From: Glutamicibacter mishrai
GTDB taxonomy: Bacteria; Actinomycetota; Actinomycetes; Actinomycetales; Micrococcaceae
Direction of reading: 5' to 3'
Assembly: GCF_012221945.1 (NCBI RefSeq)
Contig: NZ_CP032549.1
Span: forward strand, 2,356,001 to 2,420,000
DNA length: 64,000 nucleotides
Numbering within the stretch: the stretch's first letter is position 1; the number at the start of each line of letters is the position of its first letter. Below, one piece after another: positions 1 to 9,271 of this stretch. Position numbers and translations under genes: made by a program. Below the pieces are notes generated by a model, which saw only the letters and a program-made list of their open reading frames with translations, was not told where the DNA came from and did not search any database.

Positions 1-607
1 GCAACGCCGAGACCTGCTCGCCAAAAGGCAGCTGCATGCCGAGCATCGGCTGGGTTGCCGGAGCGGTGGCGAAACATGGCGCCGGGATCGACGGCAAAGC
101 GGTGCTGATGTCGAGGCAGTCTTCGGAAGCCTGCGGCAGGTTCTCGACCCACTCCCAGGCCGCCTGGGTGGCCCGGTAGATGAACTTCAAGCGTCCCTCC
201 TGCTCGAAGCTGCGCTCGCGCTCCCACAACTCGGAACGTTCGTAGAAAGCCCACGAGGCAGGGTTCTGCGCGTCGATGACGATGATCGGCGTTTTGCCTG
301 AGCGCACCGCATGTTCCAAGCGCAATGAGGTCACATGCTGGCGGATCCCCAGCCGGCGGTATTCGGGCCGCACCGCCATGCAACCCAGCTCTACGGCGTT
401 CATTGAATCGGTGGGTGCCACGATCGAGTCGTGGACCAAACCGGCCGCGACGAGTGTGCCGCGGTCACGCACCGTCACCAGCAAGCTGAGGCGGTCGAAT
501 TTCTGATGCCACCGCTGGTCGATAACCGGGTAGAGCTGTGCCAATTCTTCACGCTCCTCCGGCAAAACGCAGAGGTGTGACAAGGAAAAGTTCAGGTTTT
601 CAAACAC
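1..607 (-). CDS. GNAT family N-acetyltransferase (3' part; end lies outside window)
   Basis: Reading the minus strand from a GTG at 607 gives an open frame to the window edge, about 202 residues. The start is preceded by AGGA about 9 bases upstream. The middle contains the GNAT acetyl-CoA binding core: a strand with ELGCMAVRPEYRRLGI, which matches the (Q/R)xxGx(G/A)-type loop loosely, then a helix and VIDAQNPASWAFYER, the usual late-domain region where the Asn and Tyr sit. The family moves an acetyl group from acetyl-CoA to an amine; the substrate cannot be told. The C-terminal part after residue ~140 is not a standard GNAT extension and continues past base 1. No operon partner is visible in the window. 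Confidence 0.7.
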   Translation of the reverse strand, partial: MFENLNFSLSHLCVLPEEREELAQLYPVIDQRWHQKFDRLSLLVTVRDRGTLVAAGLVHDSIVAPTDSMNAVELGCMAVRPEYRRLGIRQHVTSLRLEHAVRSGKTPIIVIDAQNPASWAFYERSELWERERSFEQEGRLKFIYRATQAAWEWVENLPQASEDCLDISTALPSIPAPCFATAPATQPMLGMQLPFGEQVSAL

Positions 608-995
608 TGGGTACGGTCCTAGAGAAAAAGAACGAACGAAAAATGAGGCTTTGCGCGACAGGCTGGGCCTGCCACGCGGTTTCGTTGGCCTTGAGGGGAC
701 CGATGCCGGCGGCTTCCGGCAACTTCCTTGTAGGGTCCAGTTGGAGCTCGATGAGCTAGAAAAATTATGGAGCCTGAAGTCCCGTTTTGACAAGTGGAAA
801 CAGGTACTTTTGGGTGAAGTGAAAATAAACTATTTGGCGCGGTTTTTCGGGGCTGATCATCTGGCAGATCGGCAAGCTGAAAGATCGCCGGGAATGGCGG
901 ATCACGCAGCTTGAAGCCGGTCGCCGATTTGGCGCGCGAGGTATCACCGGCTAAGATCATTTAGGTGCTTGACCCTGTGGTCACGGCACAAGTTC
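608..995. other. Intergenic region with no convincing gene
   Basis: The 388 bases between the acetyltransferase start and tRNA-Val contain only short frames that look like chance: no ribosome binding site, no recognisable domain, and no consistent codon bias. The part near 780-850 is richer in A and T than its surroundings and could hold promoters for the acetyltransferase (leftward) and for the tRNA (rightward). I cannot place them with confidence. Confidence 0.5.
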
Positions 996-1069
996 GGATC
1001 TTTAGCTCAGTTGGTTAGAGCGTTCGCCTCACACGCGAAAGGTCGCTGGTTCGAGTCCAGTAAGATCCA
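996..1069 (+). tRNA. tRNA-Val (anticodon CAC)
   Basis: A full cloverleaf folds. The acceptor GGATCTT (996-1002) pairs with AAGATCC (1062-1068). The D arm GCTC...GAGC, anticodon stem TTCGC/GCGAA around loop CTCACAC (anticodon CAC) and T arm with GGTTCGAGTCC are all present. The discriminator is A1069 and CCA is not encoded. CAC reads the valine codon GUG. The terminator hairpin at 1078-1102 follows immediately. Confidence 0.95.
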
Positions 1070-1077
1070 CGAAAAAA

Positions 1078-1102
1078 TGCCACCAGCGATGGTGGCATTT
1101 TT
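1078..1102. terminator. Terminator between tRNA-Val and the convergent monooxygenase gene
   Basis: TGCCACCA (1078-1085) pairs with TGGTGGCA (1090-1097) around a 4-base loop and is followed by TTTTT. On the other strand the stem is followed by a T run as well, so it can stop transcription from both sides. Confidence 0.85.
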
Positions 1103-1106
1103 GCGT

Positions 1107-2153
1107 TTAAGCTCCGAGCAGTTCGTGGACGCGGGGCTTCACTTCTTCGCCGAGCAGTTTGATGCTGTGCATCATCGCCTCGTGGGGCAGCGTTCCCGCC
1201 GAATACTTGATGTCAGCCCGCGACAAGCCCAGTTTCCTGGTGGCCGAGGCGAGCTTCGACGCCACGGTGTCAACGCTTCCGGCCATCATGGCCCCATCTG
1301 GTCCCATGGAAGCTTGGAGCCGCATCTTGCTGGCTGGCGGCCATCCTCGTTCAGCCCCAAGGCGGTTCATGGTCCGCTGGTAATGCGGCCAGAGGGTTTC
1401 CAGGGCTTCTTCGTCGCTATCTGCGACCAGCCCGTGGAAGTGGGCGGCGACGGGTTGCTCTTCGTGGCCGTATTCCTTCAGCGCGCGGTGGTACAGGGAC
1501 ACCAATCCTTCAAAGCCGGAGGGCTGGCCGCCGATGATGGCAAGGAAGAGCGGCAATCCGTGGCGCGCGGCCCGGACCACGGATTGCGGGCTGCCGCCGA
1601 CACCCACCCACGTGGTCAAGGGCTGCTTCTCCAGCAGCGGGTAGACCTGCTGGTTGCGCAATGCCGAGCGGTGCTTTCCATGCCAGACCACTGGGTTACC
1701 GTGGCGCAATTTCGCCAGGAGGTCCAGCTTCTGCTCGTAGAGCTCTTCATAGTCATCCAGTTCGAAGCCGAACAGCGGGAACGACTCGATAAAGGATCCG
1801 CGTCCGGCCACGATTTCCGCACGGCCCTGGGAGATAGCATCCAAGGTCGCGAAGCGCTGGTAGACCCTGACTGGATCATCGCTGGAGAGCACGGTCACGG
1901 CGGTGCCCAGCTTGATGCGTTCGGTGGTGCTGGCCAAGGCGGCCAACACGATCTCCGGTGAAGACACGGCGTAGTCGTCGCGATGGTGTTCACCCACGCC
2001 GAAGAAGTCCAGATTGGCCGCTTCGGCCGCCTGGCCTTCTGCGATGACATTGCGGATCACCTGCGCGTGGGTGAGCAGGTTCCCCTCGGCGTCCTGGCTG
2101 ATGTCGCCAAAAGTTTCGGCGCCGATCTCGGGCAGGAGCAGTTTGCCGCTCAT
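1107..2153 (-). CDS. LLM-class flavin-dependent oxidoreductase (luciferase-like monooxygenase)
   Basis: This 348-residue protein has the bacterial luciferase/alkanal monooxygenase TIM-barrel fold. It shows FFGVGEHHRDDYAVSSP near residue 50, typical of the family, then TERIKLGTAVTVLSSDDP and a substrate/flavin loop with RAEIVAGRGSF. Family members use reduced FMN (or F420) and oxygen to oxidise varied substrates. Nothing in the sequence or neighbourhood fixes the substrate. The ATG at 2153 is preceded by a strong GGAGGTCAAG. It stands alone: the tRNA terminator lies at its 3' end and a divergent exporter gene lies beyond its 5' end. Confidence 0.85.
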   Translation of the reverse strand: MSGKLLLPEIGAETFGDISQDAEGNLLTHAQVIRNVIAEGQAAEAANLDFFGVGEHHRDDYAVSSPEIVLAALASTTERIKLGTAVTVLSSDDPVRVYQRFATLDAISQGRAEIVAGRGSFIESFPLFGFELDDYEELYEQKLDLLAKLRHGNPVVWHGKHRSALRNQQVYPLLEKQPLTTWVGVGGSPQSVVRAARHGLPLFLAIIGGQPSGFEGLVSLYHRALKEYGHEEQPVAAHFHGLVADSDEEALETLWPHYQRTMNRLGAERGWPPASKMRLQASMGPDGAMMAGSVDTVASKLASATRKLGLSRADIKYSAGTLPHEAMMHSIKLLGEEVKPRVHELLGA

Positions 2154-2353
2154 CTTGACCTCCGAAGTGTATGCAAAAGTATCTAATTCCTAGCAGGTTC
2201 AACCAACTGCTGCCCGGCGATATTCCTCCGGGCAAGATATTGGATAAATGTGTTCGGCGCTACCTAGTGATTTATGCCCGTTCACGCCAACTTATCGCCC
2301 ATGGGTTGTATCGTGAATTGCATGGGAAAACATCGGTTGAGGGGGCAAGATTA

Positions 2354-4024
2354 GTGGCGCATCGATCTGACGAAGAGCACGGTGCAACGTCACCGCAGAT
2401 CGGCGAAGATCCAGCGCCATCAGCCGGTGCGCTTCCGCGTATTTCGACTAGTGAAATCAACATGGGGTTCCACCCGGAAGATCCAGCGGAGGAGCCTCCC
2501 ACCGCTTCCGAGTTGCCGCTGAATACGGCAGTGAGCGCCAACGTGGCGGCTGCGGCTGCCTCCGACATCGAGTGGCGTACCGGCCAGGTCCACACGACCG
2601 ACGAAGGCATCACCTTGATGCCAACTCGTGCCAACCCGGTGGCTCGTCGGCTGCTGGCCAAGATGTGGATCTCGGACACCCCGCCGACGCAGGCGCTGAA
2701 CATCGTCGAGCGGCTCCAGGGCACTCCCTACGCCAACCCCAAGGTCAACGACCAGCAGGATGCTTCCTCTCGTCGCACCATGGAATTCGCCTTGGACCTG
2801 GGGGAGACCCTGATCCGTTACGGCGCTGGCGCGCTGGAGGTGGAAACCAGCATCATCGCGGTGACCGCAGCCCTGGGCTTGAGCCACCTGGATGTCGACA
2901 TCACCAATCAGTCCCTGCACCTCAACTACAGCCCGCCGGATGCCGAGAGCTATTCGGTATTGCGCGTGGTCCGTTCCTACACGTCAAACTATGCGGGGCT
3001 GGTGCTGGTGCACGAGCTGGTCTCGGACATCATTGCCGGCGGTGTTTCGCGCAGCGCTTCGGCTAAGCGCCTGAAGGAAATCACCCGCCGCCCCAAGCCA
3101 TTCCCTCGTTGGATTGTTGCCAGTGGCCGGGCGCTGTTCGCAGCGGCCTTCGTGCTTTTTATTGGCGGTTCATGGGCCGGTGCGCTGGTGGCGATGATTT
3201 CCTCCAGCCTGGTGACGCAGATCGGGCGCTACGGCTCGCGCTGGCGCGTCCCCGAATTCTTCACCATTGCCGTCTCGACCATGGTGATTACCGGGATCGC
3301 GCTGATCGGGCATCAACTTCATGCCCCTTTGGATCCGGCGCTCGTGGTTTCCGGCGGTATCCTGCTGCTTCTGCCTTCGGGACGTTTTGTCTCGGCTCTG
3401 CAGGACGCTATCAACGGCTTCCCAGTCACCGCGGTAGGCCGCTTGTTCTCCGCCAGCCTGACCTATGGGGCGATCTTGAGCGGCATCGCTGCTGCCCTGG
3501 TGATCTCCGATGCGTTCGGCGGCGAAGAAGTCGATGTCCATCAGATCGTGACGACCGAGTATCCGGCGTGGTTGCTGGTCCTCTTGGTGGCCGTGGCCAT
3601 TGTCGCCGGCGCCGTGACCGAACAAAGCGCGCTGCGCTTGCTGTTGCCGACTGCGGGGATCGCCGTGGGCGGCTATCTGATCCAGATGCTCGCCGAAAGC
3701 ATTGGCCTGGGTGAACGCGCGGTTCCAGCAATCGTTGCCACAGTGATCGGCTTTGCCGCTCGCTTCGCTTCGGACAAGCTGCGCACGCCGCAGCTGGTCC
3801 TTGCAGCTCCGGCCGTGATGTTCCTGCTGCCAGGTTTGATGATCTTCCGGGCCATGTACGGCATCGTGATCAACGTCGATGACATGGCCACCGGTCTTGT
3901 GGAGATGTTCAATGCCATGGCGATCATGCTGTCTATTGCCGGCGGCGTTGTCTTCGGTGAGACCCTGTGCCGCCCGCTGACTTCCAACGCACGGCGCGAA
4001 CGCCGGCGCATCCGCCGCCGCTAG
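2354..4024 (+). CDS. Threonine/serine exporter family protein (ThrE-like)
   Basis: The protein is 556 residues from the GTG at 2354, which has GAGGGGG about 9 bases upstream. An ATG at 2462 and an upstream ATG at 2171 are in frame but lack a ribosome site. After a hydrophilic N-terminus of about 130 residues comes the ThrE domain (PF06738: FALDLGETLIRYGAGALEVE, then several membrane segments). A second membrane domain (PF12821 type) follows from about residue 390, giving roughly ten helices in all. Corynebacterium glutamicum ThrE exports L-threonine and L-serine with the proton motive force; the same role is inferred here. The last residues are Arg-rich. The stop overlaps the convergent ung stop by 4 bases. 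Confidence 0.85.
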   Translation: MAHRSDEEHGATSPQIGEDPAPSAGALPRISTSEINMGFHPEDPAEEPPTASELPLNTAVSANVAAAAASDIEWRTGQVHTTDEGITLMPTRANPVARRLLAKMWISDTPPTQALNIVERLQGTPYANPKVNDQQDASSRRTMEFALDLGETLIRYGAGALEVETSIIAVTAALGLSHLDVDITNQSLHLNYSPPDAESYSVLRVVRSYTSNYAGLVLVHELVSDIIAGGVSRSASAKRLKEITRRPKPFPRWIVASGRALFAAAFVLFIGGSWAGALVAMISSSLVTQIGRYGSRWRVPEFFTIAVSTMVITGIALIGHQLHAPLDPALVVSGGILLLLPSGRFVSALQDAINGFPVTAVGRLFSASLTYGAILSGIAAALVISDAFGGEEVDVHQIVTTEYPAWLLVLLVAVAIVAGAVTEQSALRLLLPTAGIAVGGYLIQMLAESIGLGERAVPAIVATVIGFAARFASDKLRTPQLVLAAPAVMFLLPGLMIFRAMYGIVINVDDMATGLVEMFNAMAIMLSIAGGVVFGETLCRPLTSNARRERRRIRRR

Positions 4025-4803
4025 GCCAACGGCAACGACCAATCAATCGGCTCCTGTCCCTGCTCGGACAGGAGCCGATTTGCTTGGGAGAAGGGCTTGG
4101 ACCCGAAAAAGCCGCGTGAAGCCGAGAGCGGCGAGGGGTGCGCGCTGCGCAGCTGGGGCAGGTTGCCGAGGTCGGCGGCGAACTTCTGGGCGTGGTTGCC
4201 CCAAAGAATGGCGACCGGTGGATTGTCGCGCGTATTCAGGGCAGCGAACACCGACGCGAGGATTGGCTCCCACCCGAGTTTTTGATGGGAACCGGCCTTG
4301 CCCGCAGCCACTGACAGCGCTTGATTCAGCAATAGCACCCCGCGCTGGAGCCAAGGGCCCAGATCGGGATGGGGCGCAGGGCTGATGCCCAAATCCGATT
4401 CCAGCTCTTTGTAGATATTGCCCAGGGAACGCGGCAAAGGTCGGAGCTGTTTATTGGCGGCAAATGCCAAACCATTGGGGTGCCCCGGTGTCGGGTACGG
4501 GTCCTGGCCGATAATTAGGACTTTGACCTCCGATAATGGCAGGGTAAGTGCGCGGAACATCACCTTCGGATCAGGCAAGAGGACTTCGCCTTGCGATGAA
4601 CGTTTGGTTAATTCGAGGGCAAGGCGACGTAGATTTCCATCCTGCCCGCTCAGCGCCGGAACCCAATCCTGGGCAATAAATCCGTGGTCGGCCATGGATT
4701 GCGCGCCGTGGAAGAACGGGAAATCCACGGGCTCGTACACCGGTGCCGGTGGTGGCTCGGGAGCGTCAAACAAGGCATCTTGCATTTCATCCATAGGTGC
4801 CAT
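4021..4803 (-). CDS. ung: Uracil-DNA glycosylase, family 1
   Basis: The protein is 260 residues. It removes uracil from DNA to start base-excision repair. The water-activating loop GQDPYPTPGH (Asp of the QDPYP motif catalytic) lies near residue 98. The C-terminal DNA-intercalation loop HPSPLS, with the catalytic His, lies near 221. LLLNQALSV and ILWGNHAQ are also family motifs. Start: the ATG at 4803 gives a 30-residue proline-rich leader before the conserved part; ATGs at 4794 and 4785 are possible, and no site has a clear ribosome motif. It stands alone and its 3' end overlaps the ThrE gene. Confidence 0.95.
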   Translation of the reverse strand: MAPMDEMQDALFDAPEPPPAPVYEPVDFPFFHGAQSMADHGFIAQDWVPALSGQDGNLRRLALELTKRSSQGEVLLPDPKVMFRALTLPLSEVKVLIIGQDPYPTPGHPNGLAFAANKQLRPLPRSLGNIYKELESDLGISPAPHPDLGPWLQRGVLLLNQALSVAAGKAGSHQKLGWEPILASVFAALNTRDNPPVAILWGNHAQKFAADLGNLPQLRSAHPSPLSASRGFFGSKPFSQANRLLSEQGQEPIDWSLPLA

Positions 4804-4950
4804 TGTGCCGTTTTTCTGGCGTGCCTGTGCCCGACCACACGGCGATAGCCCAACAGATTGGTTAGAATATCGGTGGTATGTCTACCAACGGTGGAGTACA
4901 TGCATGACTGAAATACGCAAAAACTGAGCCGAGGACAGGGGTGAGGGCGG

Positions 4951-5241
4951 ATGGCTGAGAACGAGTTGCTGGTTGATTTTGTGATGAACCCGGATTCGGA
5001 ATTGGACGAACGTTCACAACAGATCCTGAGCTTGGAAAAATTGTGGTGGAAGTATGCCGGAGCCAAGGAACAAGCGATTACCAAGCAGTTCTCAATGTCG
5101 CCAACCAATTACTATCAGCTGCTGAACCAGCTGATTGAAACTGATGCGGCCATGGCCTACGACCCGATGCTGGTTAAGCGACTGCGCAGAACACGTTCAA
5201 CAAAACGTCGTGTGGGCGGTAAGGTCGGCTCGGGACGATAA
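4951..5241 (+). CDS. DUF3263 family protein
   Basis: This is a 96-residue cytoplasmic protein. ERSQQILSLEKLWWKYAGAKEQAI followed by SMSPTNYYQLLNQLID-like text is the DUF3263 signature, a helix-turn-helix-like small domain found throughout actinobacteria. The C-terminus is a basic tail (RRTRSTKRRVGGKVGSGR). No biochemical role is established for the family. A DNA-binding role would fit the fold and basic tail but is inference. A GGTGAGGGCGG purine stretch precedes the ATG. It lies 42 bases upstream of the LytR_C gene, the usual actinobacterial pairing, probably one transcript. Confidence 0.85.
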   Translation: MAENELLVDFVMNPDSELDERSQQILSLEKLWWKYAGAKEQAITKQFSMSPTNYYQLLNQLIETDAAMAYDPMLVKRLRRTRSTKRRVGGKVGSGR

Positions 5242-5283
5242 CCCAGCCTGCCGTGACCAGTCAGACCTCGAGCAAGGACAAGA

Positions 5284-5901
5284 ATGACCAACTACCCGCG
5301 TGACGAATTTGATCGCGTACCGGAGTTCAACACCCGTGTGGGTTCACACCACGCGCACGGATGGGCGCAGTCCGCCGCCTCAAAGTCGACCGGCGGCAAA
5401 TTGCTGTGGGTAGTGCTAACCGCCGTGATCGTCCTGGTCATCGGTGCCACCTCGTTCATCTTTGGTCCTCAGCTCAAGGACAGCATTGCCGGTTCGTCCA
5501 GCAGTGAAAGCTCGCAGTCCCAAGACGGCGACGCCGGCGAGTCAGCCGACAGCTCGGAAGAAGCATCGCCGAGCGAATCTTCCTCCCCGTCAAGCACCAT
5601 TGACGATGCCGAGGTGCTCTTCGGCCAGCAGATCGGTGTCTACAACGGAGCCAGCGTGGCTGGAGTCGCAGGTGCCGGCGAAGAAGCCATGACCGAAGCC
5701 GGATTCACCAATATCGTCGCCGATAACTGGAGCAAGCCAGCCGACGTATCCGCGGTGTACTACGTCTCGGAGTCCTACCGAACCACGGCCCAAAAGGCCG
5801 CTGAAGTGCTGAACATCGACGAAGTATTGCAGACCAGTAACATTCCAAATCGTGTCACCGTCGTGCTGGGCACCGACGACCCACTAGGGCTGAACGAATA
5901 G
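5284..5901 (+). CDS. Membrane-anchored LytR C-terminal domain protein
   Basis: The protein is 205 residues: a short cytoplasmic N-terminus, one membrane helix at about 39-62, then a Ser/Asp/Glu-rich linker (about 65-105). A LytR_C domain (about 110-200) follows, starting IGVYNGASVAGVAG and ending TVVLGTDDP. LytR_C domains sit outside the membrane, usually behind the LytR-CpsA-Psr transferase domain in cell-wall polymer attachment; here the transferase domain is missing, so this is a stand-alone version. AAGGACAAG precedes the ATG. It follows the DUF3263 gene and precedes the groEL regulatory region. Confidence 0.85.
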   Translation: MTNYPRDEFDRVPEFNTRVGSHHAHGWAQSAASKSTGGKLLWVVLTAVIVLVIGATSFIFGPQLKDSIAGSSSSESSQSQDGDAGESADSSEEASPSESSSPSSTIDDAEVLFGQQIGVYNGASVAGVAGAGEEAMTEAGFTNIVADNWSKPADVSAVYYVSESYRTTAQKAAEVLNIDEVLQTSNIPNRVTVVLGTDDPLGLNE

Positions 5902-5936
5902 TTCGTTCATAATTCTCTTCGCTCAGAGCCGATCGG

Positions 5937-5963
5937 CTTGCACTCGCCATGCGAGAGTGCCAA
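5937..5963. promoter_or_regulatory. CIRCE operator, upstream copy (HrcA site)
   Basis: CTTGCACTC (5937-5945), 9 bases, then GAGTGCCAA (5955-5963). This matches the CIRCE consensus TTAGCACTC-N9-GAGTGCTAA with two changes in the left arm and one in the right. HrcA, the heat-shock repressor, binds this element. Confidence 0.8.
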
Positions 5964-5971
5964 TATTTGTA

Positions 5972-5998
5972 TTAGCACTCTTGCGCAGCGACTGCTAA
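5972..5998. promoter_or_regulatory. CIRCE operator, downstream copy (HrcA site)
   Basis: TTAGCACTC (5972-5980), 9 bases, then GACTGCTAA (5990-5998). The left arm is perfect and the right arm has one change from consensus. It lies 8 bases after the first copy and about 200 bases before groEL. Confidence 0.92.
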
Positions 5999-6094
5999 CG
6001 CCGGTCGGCTTTTGTGTTCCCTACGGGACAAAGAGCCATCGGATGGCGCGCTGTCGGATAGAGCGTGGAAACTACCTCAGATAGCGAGAGCTGA

Positions 6095-7834
<1,740 letters not shown>

Positions 7835-7864
7835 GCTTCCCCGCCGATCTAGCGCATCACCTGC

Positions 7865-7902
7865 GCTGATGGCCTGGTACCTTCGGGTACCAGGCCATCA
7901 GC
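7865..7902. terminator. Hairpin terminator after groEL
   Basis: A perfect 17-base stem (7865-7881 with 7886-7902) is closed by the stable TTCG tetraloop. No T run follows on either side, so it may act by stem strength or stabilise the mRNA end. It lies between two convergent genes. Confidence 0.75.
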
Positions 7903-7923
7903 CGTTAACGAGCCAAAATCGGG

Positions 7924-8814
7924 TTAGCCCTTCCAACCCTGCAGATGCTCTAGTTCCCGGCTCACATTGGAGCGTGCAGCGGACTCCCACAAGTCACGTC
8001 CCGCAGCCGTCGCATAGATCGTGGCCTTCTCCAGCAGTGCTGTGAGAATCCTGCTTCGGCCTTCGGCCAAAACGTGGCGCGGAAGATGCGCATACTCCTG
8101 GTAGATCGCGTGGGCATAGCGTTGGTATGCCGGTTCTGGGCGGGCCAGCACTTCCAGATCCGCATCGCACAGGATCCGTCCCAGCCGGTCCGACTCCTTG
8201 GGGTTGTGCCCGGCCGTGAGCAGGATCAGGTCGCTGACGGTACTCACAGCCCGGGCAGAGAGCACAGAATCGAGCCGTTCGCGAGCAAGCACCGCCGACT
8301 TGAACTCATCTTCGGCTGTCCCCTGGTACACCGCATCGTGGAACCAGGCCGCCAGCTGGAGGAGCATCAGCTCTTCAGCGGAGAGCTTTCCACCCAGGCG
8401 GTCCACTGCTTCGAGCACCGAGAGCAGATGGACCCGGTCATGATAGTACCGGTGTTCCTGGGACCACAGGCCGAGCAGCTCCTTGCCCAATTCGGGCTCG
8501 GTCGGCAAGGTGCGGGCCCAGCGGCGGCGCAATATGGCGTCCAGCTTTTCGGCGCGATACTTGGCCGGGATGCGCAGTCCCGAGGCAACCAGGGCGCGGA
8601 CCAGCTCGCCACCGGTGACTTCCTTCGCGCCGGCGCGGACCAATTGCTCATAGCGTTCGCGGGGAACGTCGTAGTGGTCCTTGTCGAACGCCCGCAAAGA
8701 GATCTCTTGCTGGGCGGCGAACTGATGAAGCTCATCGAGGGAGGTATCCGAGACCAGATGGGCAAAAACAGTGCCGTGGGCCGGCCATCGCGGCGGGTCG
8801 ATCAGAATGCTCAT
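7924..8814 (-). CDS. DUF4031 and HD-domain fusion protein
   Basis: The protein is 296 residues. Residues 1 to about 90 match DUF4031: it opens MSILIDPPRWPAHGTVFAHLVSD and has FDKDHYDVPRERY. A second part, about 110-290, looks like a helical HD-type phosphohydrolase: YYHDRVHLLSVL, then WFHDAVYQG (the HD pair) and CDADLEVL with a later Asp. HD domains bind two metals and cleave phosphate esters; a nucleotide substrate is likely but not shown. DUF4031 has no known function. The ATG at 8814 has no obvious ribosome site. It is a single gene, convergent with groEL. Confidence 0.75.
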   Translation of the reverse strand: MSILIDPPRWPAHGTVFAHLVSDTSLDELHQFAAQQEISLRAFDKDHYDVPRERYEQLVRAGAKEVTGGELVRALVASGLRIPAKYRAEKLDAILRRRWARTLPTEPELGKELLGLWSQEHRYYHDRVHLLSVLEAVDRLGGKLSAEELMLLQLAAWFHDAVYQGTAEDEFKSAVLARERLDSVLSARAVSTVSDLILLTAGHNPKESDRLGRILCDADLEVLARPEPAYQRYAHAIYQEYAHLPRHVLAEGRSRILTALLEKATIYATAAGRDLWESAARSNVSRELEHLQGWKG

Positions 8815-8856
8815 AGGCTAAGCCTACTGACCAACCCGCCCACGTGCAGTCGCCGG

Positions 8857-9147
8857 TCAGTAGCGGAATAGGGAGGTGTTGACCTGCTCCACTTCCTCGT
8901 ACTGCATCGAAGCATGATTCAGGGCGCTGGCAATGCTGCTCAGGGCTTCTTCGATCTGCACGTGGGTGGAGCGCCATTCGGCGACGATGGATTGGAATGA
9001 CGCGGCGGCCGAGCCCTGCCAGGTGCTCTGCAGCTGGTCGAGGTTCATCTGCATGGTCGACACCTCGTGGCGCAGGCGATCGATGGTGTTCATGACGGCT
9101 TGGGACTTGACCTGCATTTCGCCGGTATTGGTGGAGAACGTACTCAT
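8857..9147 (-). CDS. WXG100 family protein (ESAT-6/EsxA-like)
   Basis: This is a 96-residue all-helical protein with the WXG turn near the middle (STWQGSAAASF, residues about 54-64) between two heptad-patterned helices. WXG100 proteins form four-helix dimers and are exported by type VII (ESX) secretion. I see no clean C-terminal YxxxD/E signal; the end is VEQVNTSLFRY. The ATG at 9147 has AAAGGAC upstream and is preferred over a 16-residue extension. No ESX secretion gene is in the window, so it is an isolated copy. It lies 124 bases downstream of the histidine kinase gene on the same strand. Confidence 0.85.
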   Translation of the reverse strand: MSTFSTNTGEMQVKSQAVMNTIDRLRHEVSTMQMNLDQLQSTWQGSAAASFQSIVAEWRSTHVQIEEALSSIASALNHASMQYEEVEQVNTSLFRY

Positions 9148-9271
9148 GGACCTTGTCCTTTCTAGATGGCTGTATCGATATCTCGATGCAACCAACCTAG
9201 GAAGCTGGCAAGGAGCACAGTGTCTGGCGATCGCCGAATGTGGATAAGCACGGCAAGCCGCCTGGAGGGCC

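Noticed and set aside
619..960. 113-codon frame between the acetyltransferase gene and tRNA-Val
   Set aside because: No ribosome site, no family, composition like random high-GC DNA.
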